Of a stretch of DNA of 64,000 nt, positions 10,857-19,887 are shown in pieces. Below the pieces are notes generated by a model. It did no database searches. It was not told the DNA's origin and saw only the letters and a list, made by a program, of their open reading frames with translations. Every line of letters begins with the position of its first letter. Within the stretch, counting starts at the first letter, position 1. Origin of the DNA: Bacillus aerolatus (GTDB taxonomy: Bacteria > Bacillota > Bacilli > Bacillales > Domibacillaceae); assembly GCF_009183655.1 (NCBI RefSeq), contig NZ_WEIO01000007.1:151379-215378 (forward strand), given 5' to 3'. The position numbers and the translations under genes were made by a program.

Positions 10857-12245
10857 TTACTGTAAAGTCTTACTTGCCGCAGCCGTTTTGGCACCGGCTT
10901 CAAATTCACCAAACTGCATCGTGTAAAAGCTTTCTTTGTCACTCAATGCCATAATAGTGCCGTTTGTTGTGGACATAGTTTCTGCACCGGCGTCTGTCAG
11001 TCTTTTTAAGACGGAGGCATCAGCATAATTGGCTCCTTTGCCGTGCGATAAAGCAGCAAAGACTGGAGCAACGGCGTCGACAAATTCTTGTGACGTCGCT
11101 GTGGCTGCTCCGTGCTGGCCTACTTTCAATACTTCTGCATCAAGGTTATATTTAGCCATGAGCTGTTTTTCTACTTCAATCGTTGCGTCTGACATGAGCA
11201 AAAAGTCGATCTCGCCGTGGCTGACTTCGAGAACGACCGAGCCATCATCTGCGTTTGCGGCTTTGCTGTTGGCGTGTAAGACGGTGATGGATACTTCTTC
11301 ATCAGTTGACAAGTTTTGTCCTTCTTGTGCATTCGTCAAAGTTACTTTGTTTGCTTTAGCTGCGTTCGCATAATTTGTATAATCTTTGGACGTGCTTTTT
11401 AAACCGGAATCAATGACTTTTTGAACGTTGAAGTGATTAAGCACATAGTCAGCGCCGCCGATATGTTCCGAATCGGGCTGAGTAGCGATAAATGTGTTGA
11501 TTTCTTCAATGCCAAGAGCGTCAAGTTCCTGCGCGATCGCTTCATCGGATGGACCGGCATCAACGAGTACCGTCTCTCCATTCGGAAGGCCGATCAATGT
11601 AGCATCACCTTGTCCGACGTTTAGGAAGAATACTCCAAATGCGTCAGTAGTAAAATAAGACAATGCTCTTGATAAAAAGGCTGCGAACTGCCCGCGTGTA
11701 ACAGGATTATTCGGTTTGAATGTACCATCTTCATACCCGTATGTAATCTCGGTAGAGACAATCTTTTTAATATACGGATAGGCTGCTGAACTTGGTGAAA
11801 CGTCGGTAAATTCAACCTCTGCTTCATCTGTCAGTTCAAACGCTTTTGCGAGAATAATAGCCATTTGGGCACGAGTCACGGTTTGGTTCGGACGAAATGT
11901 TTTGTCCGGGAAACCGGAAATAATGCCTTCTTCCACCGCAGATGTAATGTAGCCGGAAGCGGTATTAGATGAGCTCACATCAGCAAACGGCGTTTTTCTT
12001 TTTTCCCCGTCAAGATCAAATGTTTTTCCGATTAAAATGGCTGCCTGGGCACGAGTCACCGCCTGATCAGGTTTAAAGGTGCCATCCGGATAACCGGTAA
12101 TGATTTCAATATCGGATAAAAAATCAATATCATCAAAGAAGCGGTGGGAGTCCGGCACATCCTTAAATGTGGCCGCCTGTGCAAACGGCGTGAACAAAGT
12201 AAAGGTAAGAATAAGAATGAAAAACAAAGATAACGATTTTTTCAA
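10857..12245 (-). CDS. secreted SLH-domain protein with divergent ComEC-type metallo-beta-lactamase fold
   Basis: About 462 residues: a signal peptide ending FAQA, three SLH domains (about 25-190; motifs ITGYPDGTFKP, ISGFPDKTFRP, ITYGYEDGTFKP, TRAQ/TRGQ) that bind secondary cell-wall polymer, and a C-terminal domain of the ComEC/Rec2-like metallo-beta-lactamase fold (FFLNVGQGDATLI, VLVDAG, HIGG). The zinc signature is altered: TQPDSEHIGG stands where the family usually has HxDxDH, and VGQHGA where HHGS is usual, so two His are Gln. The start is TTG at 12245 because AGAGGAG lies inside the longer frame from 12263. Monocistronic; the enzymatic activity is uncertain. Confidence 0.85.
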   Translation of the reverse strand: MKKSLSLFFILILTFTLFTPFAQAATFKDVPDSHRFFDDIDFLSDIEIITGYPDGTFKPDQAVTRAQAAILIGKTFDLDGEKRKTPFADVSSSNTASGYITSAVEEGIISGFPDKTFRPNQTVTRAQMAIILAKAFELTDEAEVEFTDVSPSSAAYPYIKKIVSTEITYGYEDGTFKPNNPVTRGQFAAFLSRALSYFTTDAFGVFFLNVGQGDATLIGLPNGETVLVDAGPSDEAIAQELDALGIEEINTFIATQPDSEHIGGADYVLNHFNVQKVIDSGLKSTSKDYTNYANAAKANKVTLTNAQEGQNLSTDEEVSITVLHANSKAANADDGSVVLEVSHGEIDFLLMSDATIEVEKQLMAKYNLDAEVLKVGQHGAATATSQEFVDAVAPVFAALSHGKGANYADASVLKRLTDAGAETMSTTNGTIMALSDKESFYTMQFGEFEAGAKTAAASKTLQ

Positions 12246-12325
12246 ATTAGTAACTCCTCTCATATGTTACAACGATTATAAAATAAGAAAAAATAAAAGA
12301 ATAGAGGAAAAAAATGGATGAAAAA

Positions 12326-12387
12326 GTACCTGTCACTCCTCAAGATTTGTCGAATTCATTCGACATAAACCAAGAAGTGACAGGCAC
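12326..12387. repeat. long hairpin repeat of the CTGTCACT/AGTGACAG type
   Basis: Outer arms GTACCTGTCACT and AGTGACAGGCAC (one mismatch) enclose an inner palindrome TGTCGAAT/ATTCGACA. It lies between sspN and the SLH gene on a common minus-strand path and lacks a T-run. It resembles the short palindromic elements with GTGACAGGCACC ends that I recall as dispersed in Bacillaceae genomes. Confidence 0.55.
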
Positions 12388-12398
12388 CCATTTATAGA

Positions 12399-12542
12399 TT
12401 ATTCGCCCTTTGTTTGTATTACTTGTGCGTGTTTTCCTGAAGTGTCCTGCATTTTCTTCCCTTTATTTCCTCCAAAGCCACGAGATTGTGTGCCCATTTC
12501 GTTTGGTGCGAAATCTTTTCCATTTCTTTTGGGATTGCCCAT
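12399..12542 (-). CDS. sspN: small acid-soluble spore protein N
   Basis: A 47-codon gene. It begins [19 protein letters not shown], continues with a Gly/Asn/Lys-rich middle, and ends [17 protein letters not shown]. The MGN start, the PN..GT core and the KM.DTSG ... QTKGE tail match the SspN family of minor spore-core proteins (B. subtilis SspN is 48 residues). A strong AAAGGAGG precedes the ATG. SspN proteins are made late in the forespore and are not the main DNA-protecting SASPs. In B. subtilis sspN is followed by tlp; no tlp is seen here. Confidence 0.88.
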   Translation of the reverse strand: MGNPKRNGKDFAPNEMGTQSRGFGGNKGKKMQDTSGKHAQVIQTKGE

Positions 12543-12593
12543 TTATATCCCTCCTTTTCAATTATAGCTTTGCCAAAATGAAAGGAGATATAA

Positions 12594-12662
12594 ATGGTTT
12601 TAAGTGGTAGTTATTCGCCGCTTTTCCCCTTTATGGAAGCAGTGGGTGAAAAAATACTTTAA
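12594..12662 (+). CDS. possible 22-residue peptide, divergent from sspN
   Basis: An ATG preceded by a near-perfect AAAGGAGATATAA opens a 22-codon frame beginning MVLSGSYSPLFPF and ending EKIL, hydrophobic in the middle. The Shine-Dalgarno placement is the only support; no homologue is recognised. The rest of 12663-13105 is AT-rich and shows no gene I can support. Confidence 0.3.
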   Translation: MVLSGSYSPLFPFMEAVGEKIL

Positions 12663-12885
12663 ATTAGCAAGTATATATATCATGGTTAATCAAGGGACAT
12701 TTTATGCTGAATAAGTTGAAGTAGTTGTGGCATACTATCACCAAAAACGAAGTGGTTTTCTTCTTTCGTTTTCAAAGTGATTCGGACAGACAGGCACTTA
12801 TGAAAAATGAACAAAATCCAAATTCGCTGTTGATGCTTATGCTGTTTTATACAGCGGGCGCGTCCATAATAAATAAAAAATGCAG

Positions 12886-12916
12886 AGAGCCGACAAGCGG
12901 TTCTTTTCTTTTTTTG
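12886..12916 (+). terminator. weak terminator-like hairpin
   Basis: AGAGCCG-ACAAG-CGGTTCT followed by a T-rich tract. It has no clear upstream + strand gene apart from the possible small peptide. Confidence 0.4.
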
Positions 12917-13105
12917 TTTAAAATTAGATTAGATATTATATTACAGAAAAATTACAAAAATGTTTTTATTATTACGTTTATGCTAAAAATCTACATAACT
13001 AGCGTTTTTTTGACGAAAAGGTAATTAGTAAGTAAAAAAGATATGTTTAGAAATAAATATATATGCTAGACTTAAGTGGTAAATTTTGCGAAAGGAGACA
13101 GATTT

Positions 13106-14557
13106 GTGAAGAAAAGTTCGATTTTTGTTGTTTTGATGTTTTTCTTAATTATTCCTCTCTTTGGGTTTCATACAACGGCGCAGGCAAGTGGTTTTACAGA
13201 TGTCCCTTCCCGGGCATTAAAAGAAGTTAATTATCTGGCGGAAGGAGGCATTGCCAACGGTTCATCTGCCACAATTTTTGCGGCTGAGAGAATTGTCACG
13301 CGGGAAGAAGCAGCGGCTTTCATCGGGCGAGCTCTGCAATTAAACGGCACAAAGCGCGAGACGACCTTTAAAGATGTGCCAGCTGGCAATTTTGCATCCG
13401 GCTATATTCAATCAGCAGTCGAAAAAGGAATCTTGTCCGGCTATGATGGCGGACGGTTTCTTCCATATAAAGAAGTGACGCGCGGCGAAATGGCTGTTAT
13501 GATATCAAAAGCGTTTGGCTATGAGTTTGGCGGAACTCTCTCCGGTGCGGCAAATGCATTAATGTCACGCGGAATCGCAAGAGGCGTGGAGGATGGAACA
13601 TTTGGAGCGGATCAGCACCTCATCCGTGCTGACTTCTCCGTATTCCTTGCTCGTGCTATCAACCCGGAATTCCGGACGACAGACACAGCAAGCCCTGCAA
13701 AAGCGCTTTGGGTCAATGTAGACAGCTTGAATGTTCGCACAGGCCCATCTACTAATTATGCAAAGAACGGTGCTGTGAAGGAAAATGAGAAAGTGCTTGG
13801 CGGACATGAAGTGGGCAGCTGGATGTACATTCAATCCGGCAGCGTCACAGGATTCGTGCATAGAAGCTACTTGCGTAATACGGAAAAAGCAGGCAATAGC
13901 GGCAACTATTCAGACAGCGACAACGATCATTCAGATTCAGGCACTATAGGAAAGGCCGATCCGCGGCTGGCGGATCAAACGATTATTCTTGATCCGGGCC
14001 ACGGCGGCAGTGATCCAGGAGCGGTTGCTCTTGGATTAAAAGAAAAGGACGTTGTACTGGACACAAGCTTGAAAGTAAATGCGTTATTGAAAAAAACACC
14101 TTTCAAGGTTGAAATGACCCGCACAAACGATACGTTCCCTTCTTTGTCACAACGGACGGCCTTTGCCAAAAATAAGGGCGGTAATGTTTTCGTCAGCATT
14201 CATGCCAATGCGGGCGGCGGAACAGGAGTGGAAACATTCTATTACACGAAGGCGGCAACAAACCCCTACGTTACCGACAGTAAACTGCTGGCAACAAAAA
14301 TTCAGCAGCGCATGGTTACGGCTATGCAACTGAAAGACCGGGGCGTCAAAAAGACGAGCAGCTATTATGTACTTAAGTACAATAGCATGCCGGCTGCCCT
14401 GGCCGAACTCGGCTTCGTTGATAATGCAACTGACAATGCAAAGCTGAAGTCAGACTACTGGCGGACAGCAGGCGCTAAAGCGATCTACCTCGGAATCCTG
14501 GACTACTATAAAGCGAAAGGCTACGAAGTCGATTCCCTTTATGACGCGGCAAAATAG
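13106..14557 (+). CDS. S-layer-homology/SH3 N-acetylmuramoyl-L-alanine amidase
   Basis: Secreted cell-wall hydrolase of 483 residues: signal peptide ending TAQA, three SLH modules (about 28-190, the first and third degenerate), a bacterial SH3 domain (about 203-260, VNVDSLNVRTGPSTNY), a Ser/Asp linker, then Amidase_3 (about 290-480). The zinc ligands are visible: His in DPGHGG, Glu in LKEKD, His in VSIHANA, and the catalytic Glu in ALAELGFVDN. It cleaves the amide between MurNAc and the stem peptide. GTG at 13106 is chosen because AAAGGAGA lies just before it. With the SLH protein at 10857 it forms a small surface-protein group. Confidence 0.92.
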   Translation: MKKSSIFVVLMFFLIIPLFGFHTTAQASGFTDVPSRALKEVNYLAEGGIANGSSATIFAAERIVTREEAAAFIGRALQLNGTKRETTFKDVPAGNFASGYIQSAVEKGILSGYDGGRFLPYKEVTRGEMAVMISKAFGYEFGGTLSGAANALMSRGIARGVEDGTFGADQHLIRADFSVFLARAINPEFRTTDTASPAKALWVNVDSLNVRTGPSTNYAKNGAVKENEKVLGGHEVGSWMYIQSGSVTGFVHRSYLRNTEKAGNSGNYSDSDNDHSDSGTIGKADPRLADQTIILDPGHGGSDPGAVALGLKEKDVVLDTSLKVNALLKKTPFKVEMTRTNDTFPSLSQRTAFAKNKGGNVFVSIHANAGGGTGVETFYYTKAATNPYVTDSKLLATKIQQRMVTAMQLKDRGVKKTSSYYVLKYNSMPAALAELGFVDNATDNAKLKSDYWRTAGAKAIYLGILDYYKAKGYEVDSLYDAAK

Positions 14558-14580
14558 AGAGCTAAATAGGTAATTTAAAA

Positions 14581-14622
14581 AGAGAGTGATCCAAAAGCTA
14601 GGCTTTTGGATCACTCTCTTTT
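14581..14622. terminator. strong bidirectional terminator
   Basis: Perfect 18-bp stem (AGAGAGTGATCCAAAAGC and its complement) around a 3-nt loop, then TTTTC. It is shared by the amidase gene and the convergent lipoprotein gene. Confidence 0.9.
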
Positions 14623-14623
14623 C

Positions 14624-14827
14624 TTATTGGATGGAAATAATGAACAACGTTTGCTCGAAAATAGATCCCAATGAATTCACCTCTTCCTCATCTACGATCA
14701 TTCTGTCTTCCCCGTAACTTCCATCCGGCAGTACTTCCTGAACGTCAACCCGTGTCAGCTGGTTGCAGCCGGCCAGCAGAAAGAGAAACACTGAAATAAA
14801 AACGAGGCCAGCTATGTCATTTTTCAA
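14624..14827 (-). CDS. small lipoprotein
   Basis: A 67-residue protein with a lipoprotein signal peptide (MKNDIAGLVFISVFLFLLAGC; lipobox LAGC, Cys21) and a short acidic mature part of about 46 residues. It has a TTG start with GGGAGGAC. Not assignable to a named family. It is divergent from the FAD oxidoreductase gene. Confidence 0.65.
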   Translation of the reverse strand: MKNDIAGLVFISVFLFLLAGCNQLTRVDVQEVLPDGSYGEDRMIVDEEEVNSLGSIFEQTLFIISIQ

Positions 14828-14921
14828 ATGAATTGTCCTCCCATAATTTTCATAATAATTAAAATTGTGTTAACCCATATGTTAAGATAAAACTAGACAT
14901 TTTATTTAGGGGCAGGCTCTT

Positions 14922-16361
14922 ATGAATAAAAAAACAATCGCTTCATTTTTAATCGGATACAGTCTCCTTTTCGCGGGCTCTATCTATACGTACGAACAAA
15001 AAGTTTCCCGGCCGGTCGCTGATGATGCCGGCCAGCTGCTGCCGACAGCGGTGAAAAGCATTAAGCAGGCAGAAGGTGAAAAAGAACTGCAATCTATCGT
15101 CCACCGAGCGAATCGAACAGACGATAAACTTTCGATCGCGGGTATGCAGCACAGCCAGGGCGGGCATACGTATTATCCGAATGCGATCATGATTGATATG
15201 AAGAAATACAATAAAATACTCGATTTCAATCCACAGCAGCAAACAATCACTGTGCAAAGCGGAGCGACATGGGATGATATTCAGCGGCGGGTTAACCCGC
15301 ACGGCTTAGCGGTAAAAGTGATGCAGTCGCAAAACATTTTTACAATCGGCGGATCGCTCAGTGTCAACGTTCACGGCCGCGATATCCGCAATGATTCGTT
15401 AATTGACACGGTCGAATCGTTTCGGCTGTTAACAGCAGATGGAGAAATTATTCATGTCAGCAGGGAAGAAAATGAAGAACTGTTTCCGCTCGTCATTGGC
15501 GGATACGGCTTGTTCGGAGTTATTTTAGATGTCACGTTCACGTTAACGAAGAATGAGTTGTATGAAACGAATACGAAATCGATCGATTACAGCGAATATG
15601 CTTCTTATTTTACGAAAGAAGTAACGAATAACCGTAAAGTGAAAATGCATTTAGCCCGCATTTCGACTGCGCCGGATACATTTTTAAGGGAAATGTATGT
15701 AACCGATTGGACGCTCGCTGTCAGTCAGCAGGAGCTGTCATCTTATAATAAATTAAAAGAAGACCGGATCGTGGCGGCACCGAAAATGCTCCTTGGCTTA
15801 TCCCGTTACAGTGACTGGGGGAAAAATAAGTTTTGGGAGTGGCAGCAGATGTATATGAACCGGGGGAGCGGCAAGCTTGAGACGAGAAATAACGTAATGA
15901 GATCGGAAACTGCATTTATGGAATATGAAAGTAGTGCACGTACAGAAGTGTTGCAGGAATACTTTGTGCCAGTCAGCGAATTTACGAGTTATATAGATGA
16001 CTTGAGAACTCTACTAGAAAAGGAAGAGGAGTTCAACTTGCTTAACATCACTATCCGCTACGTGGAAAAAAATGAACGGGCGGTGTTGTCGTATGCAAGA
16101 GACGATATGTTTGCGCTTGTTCTGCTAATCAATCAGGGCCGGTCTTCCGGCGACATGAAACAAACGGAAAAAGTCGTCCGAAAGATGATTGATGTTACGC
16201 TAGAGCATAACGGCAGTTACTATTTGCCTTACTATTCCTATCCGACGAAAGAACAGCTGCACACCGCTTACCCACGAAGCGAAGAATTTTTTCAAATGAA
16301 AAGAAAGTATGACCCAGACGAGCGCTTTACTAACTTTTTCTATGAGGAGTATGGCAAATGA
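14922..16361 (+). CDS. membrane-anchored FAD-dependent oxidoreductase (PCMH/GlcD type)
   Basis: A 479-residue flavoenzyme. One N-terminal membrane helix (about 5-24) anchors the protein. The FAD-binding PCMH domain spans about 45-225, with the typical pyrophosphate-binding stretch MQSQNIFTIGGSLSVNVHGRD; a cap/substrate domain follows. It resembles GlcD/L-gulonolactone-oxidase-like dehydrogenases, but the substrate is not readable. AGGGGC precedes the ATG. Its stop overlaps the start of the half-MFS gene by 4 nt, so the two are probably co-translated and may act together. Confidence 0.85.
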   Translation: MNKKTIASFLIGYSLLFAGSIYTYEQKVSRPVADDAGQLLPTAVKSIKQAEGEKELQSIVHRANRTDDKLSIAGMQHSQGGHTYYPNAIMIDMKKYNKILDFNPQQQTITVQSGATWDDIQRRVNPHGLAVKVMQSQNIFTIGGSLSVNVHGRDIRNDSLIDTVESFRLLTADGEIIHVSREENEELFPLVIGGYGLFGVILDVTFTLTKNELYETNTKSIDYSEYASYFTKEVTNNRKVKMHLARISTAPDTFLREMYVTDWTLAVSQQELSSYNKLKEDRIVAAPKMLLGLSRYSDWGKNKFWEWQQMYMNRGSGKLETRNNVMRSETAFMEYESSARTEVLQEYFVPVSEFTSYIDDLRTLLEKEEEFNLLNITIRYVEKNERAVLSYARDDMFALVLLINQGRSSGDMKQTEKVVRKMIDVTLEHNGSYYLPYYSYPTKEQLHTAYPRSEEFFQMKRKYDPDERFTNFFYEEYGK

Positions 16362-16897
16362 ATTTCCAACGATTTATTTTTTCACAAAGCTTACTCGTCA
16401 TGGCGAGCAGCATGATTTTTCCGTTTTATATTTTGCTGCTAAGAAATGTCGGCGACAGCTACTCGCAATTCGGTTGGGCATATGGATTATTTGCGTTAAC
16501 GTCTGCCGTCGCTTACCCAGTGATCGGAAAAATAGCGGACAAATCAGGTGATCGGCTGCTGCTCATTATGTATGCGTGGGGGATGGCGGTTATCCTGCTA
16601 TTCTTTCCGCTCGTCACAGAAGTATGGCAAGTATATATTTTGCAAATCATTATGGGGCTGCTCGGCGCTTTGCAGAAAAACACAGAGAAAACCTCGCTGG
16701 CTCGCCACGTCGCCAAGGAAACGGCCGGCAAGGAAATCGGAAACTATCATATTTGGACATCGGTCGGAGCGTCTGTTGCCATCATTTTAACCGGCTACAT
16801 CGTTGACTTTCTCACCATCGGGAGTATTTTCTACCTCGCTTCGTTCGTTTATGTTATTAGCGGAATCATTTTATTAAAAAAGCAGGAAGATCATTAA
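16358..16897 (+). CDS. half-size MFS-like membrane protein
   Basis: A 179-residue protein with about six membrane helices and one MFS motif-A-like loop (GKIADKSGDRLLL, between helices 2 and 3). It is half the length of a normal 12-helix MFS carrier, but it ends in a basic tail rather than in mid-helix, so it looks like a genuine six-helix form rather than a truncation. The ATGA overlap with the FAD oxidoreductase indicates coupling. The substrate is unknown; it might work as a dimer. Confidence 0.7.
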   Translation: MNFQRFIFSQSLLVMASSMIFPFYILLLRNVGDSYSQFGWAYGLFALTSAVAYPVIGKIADKSGDRLLLIMYAWGMAVILLFFPLVTEVWQVYILQIIMGLLGALQKNTEKTSLARHVAKETAGKEIGNYHIWTSVGASVAIILTGYIVDFLTIGSIFYLASFVYVISGIILLKKQEDH

Positions 16898-16922
16898 GTT
16901 TAAAAAAAGTGAGGGGGTTACT

Positions 16923-17309
16923 ATGGTGAAAAAACTATTGTCGCTGTTTGTCTTGCTTACACTTATCGTTGGCTGTTCGCCTTCTTATGATGAAACAGGA
17001 GGATATAAGGAGTCAACGATTAATAAGGATTTCCCTGTTCCTGCCAACGCTGAGCCGGGGGAAGCGAATTTTGGTAATCCAAATATAGAAAAGGGAGTAA
17101 AGTATAAATTAAAGAACATTGGAGGCGAGCAAGGGCTTTTGCCTCCTCAGCGGTATTTTCAGGAAATAGAGAAATTGGGGTGGAAAGAAGAAAAAGATAA
17201 ACAGATGGGTTCCGTCCACTTTTTCAAGAAAGACGACACGGTGATAGCCGTCGAAATTGAAGAAAATTCCTTTGATTTATATCAGCTGAAAGAAGGAGCG
17301 CCCTATTAA
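16923..17309 (+). CDS. lipoprotein of unknown function
   Basis: A 128-residue protein with signal peptide and lipobox IVGC (Cys18), then a mature domain of about 110 residues. Motifs such as FPVPANAE, GEANFGNP and a C-terminal alpha/beta part (YFQEIEKLGWKEEKD ... FFKKDDTVIAVEI) recall small Bacillus lipoproteins with a PepSY-like or immunity-like fold. GAGGGGG precedes the ATG, and the 25-nt gap to the half-MFS gene suggests one operon. Function unknown. Confidence 0.7.
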   Translation: MVKKLLSLFVLLTLIVGCSPSYDETGGYKESTINKDFPVPANAEPGEANFGNPNIEKGVKYKLKNIGGEQGLLPPQRYFQEIEKLGWKEEKDKQMGSVHFFKKDDTVIAVEIEENSFDLYQLKEGAPY

Positions 17310-17374
17310 AAAGGGAGAAATATATATGCTTATTAGAAAAGCGACATCCGCCAGTCTAGTTCAGCCGTTTATTA

Positions 17375-18124
17375 ATGCAAGCAATGATCGAGGTATACTT
17401 CGAATGGAATGAAAAAATGAAGAAAACCGGGGAAGATTTTTATTTGAAAATCTGGCTGTACCATCCTCATTTTATTCACTCGCAAATTGTGATCACTTAT
17501 AAAGACTGTCTTGATTTTTATGACCGTACATTTGATGCGAGTGAAAAAGAAAAGGAATTTCCCTACTCCAATTTTGTTGGTCTAGAAGAAGAAGTGCAGC
17601 TATTCGAATGGGATCATCGCATTGAAAGTCACCCATACTTAGAAAGTGAATTGACTGAAATGGTTGAAGGTGGATGCTTAAAAGTGAACGAGGAAACAAA
17701 GATTCGCGAACAATCTTATCAAACAAATCGCCTGAAAAATGATGAGGGGGAGTGGAAACACTCAGCTATTTTCACGAAACAGTTTAGCGAAGGTACAGTG
17801 AGTACGGGTGATATTTCTGCGCTTGATTATTTTGTTTACGCGGCTAAATTCAAACCAGCTTTTCCTCTGCTCATGATGATCAGCGGAGTATATCTTTTCA
17901 TTCTGGCAGGCTTCATTTTGCTGAAACGCAATGATAGAAAGTTGGTTCTTTTCCTCGCGTTGGCAGGAGTGCTGCGGGCATGTTTAAGCAGCGTTGTTTC
18001 TCAATCTCCGACGGTCGGAGGGGCAGTTATGAATATGGCGTTGAAAAGTGGGGGAGTGTTGGTTTTTATTCTTTCTTTACTCGTTTATTTAAGGACCCGT
18101 TTAAATAAAAGGACGATGGCATAG
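17375..18124 (+). CDS. membrane protein of unknown function, probably 5'-disrupted
   Basis: A 249-residue frame with a soluble, acidic N-terminal two thirds and three C-terminal membrane helices (about 165-245). Just upstream, GGGAG and ATG at 17326 open a different frame (MLIRKATSASLVQPFINA...) that ends at 17412, overlapping this one. The good ribosome site belongs to the other frame and this frame has no convincing one, so a one-base frameshift around 17370-17395 is likely. If the frames are joined, the protein would be about 265 residues. No family recognised. Confidence 0.55.
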   Translation: MQAMIEVYFEWNEKMKKTGEDFYLKIWLYHPHFIHSQIVITYKDCLDFYDRTFDASEKEKEFPYSNFVGLEEEVQLFEWDHRIESHPYLESELTEMVEGGCLKVNEETKIREQSYQTNRLKNDEGEWKHSAIFTKQFSEGTVSTGDISALDYFVYAAKFKPAFPLLMMISGVYLFILAGFILLKRNDRKLVLFLALAGVLRACLSSVVSQSPTVGGAVMNMALKSGGVLVFILSLLVYLRTRLNKRTMA

Positions 18125-18146
18125 GCTTTCTCAAAACGAACAAAGA

Positions 18147-18189
18147 AGGCGGGGATTAAGAAAGTTATTCTTAGTCGTTTCCCCCGCCT
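18147..18189. terminator. imperfect bidirectional terminator
   Basis: AGGCGGGGA...TCCCCGCCT stem with an inner ATTAAGAA/TTCTTAGT pairing, between convergent genes. Confidence 0.6.
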
Positions 18190-19576
18190 AGATATCTTTC
18201 TTTAAATATTGAATGATCTCATCAAATACTCCATCGTTGCCGCCGGTTTTAAAGTATAGAAGATCATTGGGCTGTAAGAAAGAATCGAGGAAGGCTTTCA
18301 TTTCTTCTGCTTGAGAAAAATGATAGATATTTTCCTTTTTCATTCCTGCATGAATAGCTGCTCTTCCTATATCTTTTGTGATAAAGCCTTTAGTGATAAG
18401 TATGTCTATTCCTAATTCTTTCAGCAGCCGGCCTGCTTTTGCATACTCTTCAGCTGCATATATTCCAAGTGCAGCCATTCTTCCTAAGACGGCAATCGTC
18501 CTCTGTGTCGGCAATGACATTTTCTTTAATGATGATAAACCATTTTTTAAAGAAGCAGGATTTGATTTCCATGTATCATCAATAATAGTGACTTGATTCC
18601 GACCTTCAATGATTTGAAAACGGGAATTCAAATGGTGAAAAGATGCCAGCCTTTTTATCGCAGTGTTAATATTTATGCCAACCTCTATAGCTGCTGCGAT
18701 AGAAGCAGTGGCATTGTAGACATTATGCTCTCCCATCCCAGGAACAACCCCATTATACAACTTACCTTTATAATTTACTTTAAAGTGCATCTTACTTTCG
18801 TTGAAAAGAATATCTGTTATGTTAAAATCGGCATTTTTACTTTTCCCATAAGTCACAATTTTCCCTTTGTATTTAGAAAAGTTCATGGACAAAATGTTTG
18901 GATCATCAACATTAATAATAAGTGTACCTTTATTATTGAGACCTTTCATTAAATTTTCTTTTTCTGCTATATAATCTCTAAATGAAGGGAAGTTATCTGT
19001 ATGGTCGACATCAATCATGGTGATGATTCCAATATTCGGGAAGAAGTGTTTGCATGTTTCCATCATATGACCATATCCGGATACTGCTGTTTCTATAATA
19101 GCTATATCCGTTTCGTCATCAATTCCCATTAAATAAGGAAGGTTGAAATATCCGGTATTCTGGTTAGAAATTGTTGCTTGAACGGTAAAATCTTTTTGTA
19201 AAATATGTTTGAGCATTTCTTTCGTCGTTGTTTTCCCACAAGTACCGGTGACGGCTACAATAGGAATATTGAACAAATGCCGGTAGTAGGAAGTGAATTT
19301 GAAGAATGATCTCACCACATCGTCCACCATTATAATTTGTTCCGGTTTTAATTTATCCATATTTACAAAAGGAGCATCTGTTACTATATAAAAATCATCA
19401 TAATCCTTATATTTTTTACCATCAAGAACCGTCCTTTTTCTTAACTGGAAATATAACGTATTATGGCCTGCATAAGATTTATTATGGATGACTTCAGAAA
19501 TCGAGACGCCTCTATGAGCCTTATAGGGTCTTATCCCCATAGATGTTAATATATCCTTTAAGAATAGTGTTCTCAA
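18188..19576 (-). CDS. Mur ligase family protein (MurF-like)
   Basis: A 462-residue ATP-dependent amide ligase of the Mur fold. The central domain has the P-loop VTGTCGKTTTKEM (about 130), followed by QNTGYFNLP and DVDHTDNF; the C-terminal domain carries the IDDTWKSNPASL and GRMAALG motifs found in MurF. MurF adds D-Ala-D-Ala to the UDP-MurNAc-tripeptide, but this gene lies outside ddl-murF and the cell-division cluster, and its N-terminal domain is unusual, so it is more likely a paralogue with another acceptor. TTG at 19576 is preferred: AGGAGGG lies 9 nt before it. Single gene. Confidence 0.75.
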   Translation of the reverse strand: MRTLFLKDILTSMGIRPYKAHRGVSISEVIHNKSYAGHNTLYFQLRKRTVLDGKKYKDYDDFYIVTDAPFVNMDKLKPEQIIMVDDVVRSFFKFTSYYRHLFNIPIVAVTGTCGKTTTKEMLKHILQKDFTVQATISNQNTGYFNLPYLMGIDDETDIAIIETAVSGYGHMMETCKHFFPNIGIITMIDVDHTDNFPSFRDYIAEKENLMKGLNNKGTLIINVDDPNILSMNFSKYKGKIVTYGKSKNADFNITDILFNESKMHFKVNYKGKLYNGVVPGMGEHNVYNATASIAAAIEVGININTAIKRLASFHHLNSRFQIIEGRNQVTIIDDTWKSNPASLKNGLSSLKKMSLPTQRTIAVLGRMAALGIYAAEEYAKAGRLLKELGIDILITKGFITKDIGRAAIHAGMKKENIYHFSQAEEMKAFLDSFLQPNDLLYFKTGGNDGVFDEIIQYLKKDI

Positions 19577-19887
19577 GCTGCTTATCCCTCCTGTTAAGTT
19601 TTGTGAAGGATAGATACAATATATAGTATGCATGTACAAGCTTACTGATTAGGCATCTACATTGTGGCGATTCCTTTCTTACCTTAAAATAAAGCAGGAA
19701 ATTAGGTCTTAATGTCCTGAAAATAACTGAAGAGAAACCGATAATAATATTATAGTTTTTTTATGGGTATATCCCAATGAATATTCCACTATATTCCTAT
19801 AGTATTTTATTTCTCCTGCCTTTATTCTAAGATGGTGAGATTTGAAGCAACAGGTAAAATTGGTTGGAAAAGGAGCTAATAAAGTCT

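Noticed and set aside
12326..12387. Ordinary terminator of sspN
   Set aside because: It is placed right after sspN but lacks a T-run and has the ends of a dispersed palindromic element, so it is listed as a repeat.
12725..13024. 99-codon + frame upstream of the SLH amidase
   Set aside because: No ribosome site, spans a terminator-like hairpin, and the composition is that of AT-rich intergenic DNA.
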